Source: CAVAVT01 sp963592185 (GTDB lineage: Bacteria > Bacillota > Negativicutes > Selenomonadales > Selenomonadaceae). From it: a stretch of 6,384 nt of DNA. Position 1 is the stretch's first letter. Each line of letters starts with the position of its first letter. The stretch spans positions 1-6,384 of the forward strand of contig CAVAVT010000084.1 in the NCBI GenBank assembly GCA_963592185.1, given 5' to 3'. Under the pieces are notes generated by a model that did not search any database, was not told the DNA's origin, and worked only from the letters and a program-made list of their open reading frames with translations. Positions 4,794 through 6,384 of the stretch are shown piece after piece. The translations under genes were made by a program, and so were the position numbers.

Positions 4794-4835
4794 ACAAATC
4801 CTTCGGATTGATAACGAGAAAAAGGAGCAAAAGAT

Positions 4836-6323
4836 ATGTTAGTGTATGAGCTTATTAATCAGGGCAAGCCTGAGGACCTGTGCCTTATCCAGGACGACCG
4901 CCGTTTCACCTATGCTGAAGTCAGAGAAAAGATTATTTCCTGCCGCAACAGGCTGTACGTTGCCGGTGTACGCCGTGGCGACCGTGTAGGTATCTTCTCC
5001 AGAAACTCCGTTGAGTTCGTATGTGCATACTTTGCCATCGCATCTCTGGGAGCTATCACTGTTCCCATTAACTTCCAGCTGAGCCAGCGTGAGACCGCCT
5101 TCATCGTTGATGATGCAGGTATCCGCCTTATGCTCACAGATCGCCCCATGGACCTTTCCGGCGCACTTTATGCCCGTGGCTATGAAGCTGATGTAGCATA
5201 TCTCGACATTGCTGAGTGCGTAGCTGAAAATGAGGCTTCCCAGGCTCCTAAGCTTGACGACTACTTCAACGAGCATGAGCCATGCGTTATCATTTACACT
5301 TCCGGAACCACCGGCACTCCTAAGGGCGCTGTACTTTCCCACCACAACCTTGTTACCAACGCCAATCAGATGCGTCACATGAAGTGTACCTCTGAACATG
5401 CTGTTCTCTGCGTACTTCCTATGTACCACTGTTTCGGCTGGACCTGCTCTGTGCTCTATCCGCTGCTCTGCGGTGCAAGAGTTGTTATCCTGGACTCCTT
5501 CACTCCTAGAGAGACCATCAAGGTTATCCATGAGGAAAAGGTAAACGACCTGTATGTTGTTCCTTCCATCTGCAGCCTGCTGACCAAGCTTGCTACCAAG
5601 GAAGAAATGGCTTCCCTCCGCCTCGTAGTAAGTGGCGGTACCACACTGCCTCTCAAGATTGAGCAGGACTTCATGGAGAAGTTCGGCGTGGATATCTGCG
5701 AGGGCTACGGCCTTTCCGAGGCTTCCCCGGTTGTTACTATGAATCCTCTCGGCAAGGCAAAAGTTGGCTCCATTGGACCTGCTATCCCTGATTTGGAATG
5801 GCGCCTTATCGACAGCGAAGGCAAGGATGTTCCCCAGGGTGAAATCGGCGAGCTCATCGTTAAGGGCGGCAATGTAATGCTTGGCTACTGGAACCTTCCA
5901 GAAATCACTGAGAAAACCATCGTTGACGGATGGCTTCACACCGGCGATGTAGGCCGTGTGGACGAGGATGGCTACATTTACATTGTAGACCGTATCAAAG
6001 ACATGATTATCAGCATGGGCGAGAATATTTATCCCCGTGAAATTGAAGAGCTGGTTTACACCTTCCCCGGCATCCGTGAAGCTGCAGTTATCGGCATTGA
6101 GGACAAGCTCCGTGGACAGGCTGGCGCATGCTACTACAGCGTAGAGGAGGACAGCGAGGTTGATCCCCGTCTCCTGAAGAAGTTCCTCCAGAAGAACCTT
6201 GCTCTCTACAAGATTCCCCGTGAGTTCCATGAGATGAAGGAACTCCCACGTACCTCCACTGGAAAAATTGCAAAGCGCAATATCCCTGCAGCTTACGAGG
6301 CTGAACAGGCTGAAAAAAAATAA
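4836..6323 (+). CDS. AMP-forming acyl-CoA ligase (FadD-like fatty acid activation)
   Basis: A 495-residue member of the ANL adenylate-forming superfamily. It activates a carboxylic acid with ATP to an acyl-AMP and transfers it to CoA. The core motifs are in order: P-loop YTSGTTGTPKG (154-164), LPMYHCFGW (194-202), EGYGLSEASP (289-298), GWLHTGDVG (365-373, D371), hinge VDRIKDMIISMGENIYPREIEE (384-405) and the catalytic lysine motif PRTSTGKIAKR (471-481, K477). The large adenylation domain (about 1-385) and mobile C-terminal lid (about 386-495) are complete. It has no membrane or signal segment, so it is cytoplasmic. Sequence resembles medium/long-chain fatty acid-CoA ligases; a dicarboxylate or aryl acid ligase is the alternative. 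The start has AAGGAG (4822-4827) 8 nt upstream. Leu TTA/CTA and Ser TCA codons are almost absent, suggesting strong codon bias and high expression. The FapR-like operator upstream suggests a lipid-synthesis role. Confidence 0.92.
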   Translation: MLVYELINQGKPEDLCLIQDDRRFTYAEVREKIISCRNRLYVAGVRRGDRVGIFSRNSVEFVCAYFAIASLGAITVPINFQLSQRETAFIVDDAGIRLMLTDRPMDLSGALYARGYEADVAYLDIAECVAENEASQAPKLDDYFNEHEPCVIIYTSGTTGTPKGAVLSHHNLVTNANQMRHMKCTSEHAVLCVLPMYHCFGWTCSVLYPLLCGARVVILDSFTPRETIKVIHEEKVNDLYVVPSICSLLTKLATKEEMASLRLVVSGGTTLPLKIEQDFMEKFGVDICEGYGLSEASPVVTMNPLGKAKVGSIGPAIPDLEWRLIDSEGKDVPQGEIGELIVKGGNVMLGYWNLPEITEKTIVDGWLHTGDVGRVDEDGYIYIVDRIKDMIISMGENIYPREIEELVYTFPGIREAAVIGIEDKLRGQAGACYYSVEEDSEVDPRLLKKFLQKNLALYKIPREFHEMKELPRTSTGKIAKRNIPAAYEAEQAEKK

Positions 6324-6338
6324 TAATACTTTGCGTAG

Positions 6339-6375
6339 AAAATGCGGCATCGATGAATTCGGTGCCGCATTTTTT
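6339..6375 (+). terminator. Intrinsic terminator of the acyl-CoA ligase gene
   Basis: AATGCGGCA (6341-6349) pairs with TGCCGCATT (6363-6371), nine perfect pairs. A short inner CGA/TCG pairing lies in the loop, and the T-run is 6370-6375. It starts 15 nt after the stop codon and closes a single-gene unit. A matching A-run on the 5' side makes it potentially bidirectional. Confidence 0.88.
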
Positions 6376-6384
6376 ACCATAAAG

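Noticed and set aside
4839..6380. A 513-codon open frame on the minus strand, antisense to the ligase gene
   Set aside because: It is exactly codon-phased with the ligase gene and open only because TTA, CTA and TCA codons are avoided there. Its product has no recognisable domain, and it would begin inside the terminator of the ligase gene without a ribosome site.
1..6384. CRISPR array, insertion sequence, prophage, tRNA or rRNA
   Set aside because: No regularly spaced repeats, transposase or integrase reading frames, terminal inverted repeats with target duplications, or tRNA/rRNA-like segments were seen.

Overview
This window looks like ordinary chromosome of a low-to-moderate GC Bacillota (Firmicutes). 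The signs are strong purine-rich Shine-Dalgarno sites (AAAAGGAG type), near-consensus sigma-A promoters with TATAAT boxes, intrinsic terminators after the plus-strand genes, and operator-like sequences resembling the Bacillota regulators FapR and CodY. The sulfatase-fold phosphotransferase, CAT-type permease and acyl-CoA ligase would fit an anaerobic gut-type lineage such as Negativicutes or Clostridia. That finer placement is a guess, because no rRNA or marker gene is present.

Layout. Positions 1-237 (minus) hold most of a RelB/DinJ-family antitoxin gene with its own extended -10 promoter; its toxin partner would lie beyond the left edge. Positions 302-2362 (minus) encode a five-TM membrane protein with an extracytoplasmic alkaline-phosphatase/sulfatase-fold domain of the LTA synthase/MdoB type. 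Positions 2363-3174 have no large gene but are dense with signals: a -10 box for the phosphotransferase, a 14/15 CodY-like box, a probable plus-strand structured RNA ending in a terminator, two minus-strand terminators, a 22-residue minus-strand micro-ORF with a good ribosome site in a highly structured transcript, inverted repeats, and a strong promoter for the next gene. Positions 3175-4572 (plus) encode a 12-TM APC-superfamily amino acid permease, closed by a terminator. Positions 4645-4835 are a compact regulatory region with a promoter, a FapR-like operator, a perfect DnaA-box 9-mer and a second -10 box inside an inverted repeat. Positions 4836-6323 (plus) encode an AMP-forming acyl-CoA ligase, closed by a terminator.

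The genes appear to be independent transcription units rather than one pathway. Possible links are regulatory: the ligase sits behind a malonyl-CoA-type lipid operator, and the permease and the envelope phosphotransferase lie behind sequences resembling boxes for the branched-chain amino acid/GTP sensor CodY. The most unusual part is the 2.45-2.87 kb intergenic region, which probably encodes two small convergent RNAs, one with a tiny hydrophobic peptide.
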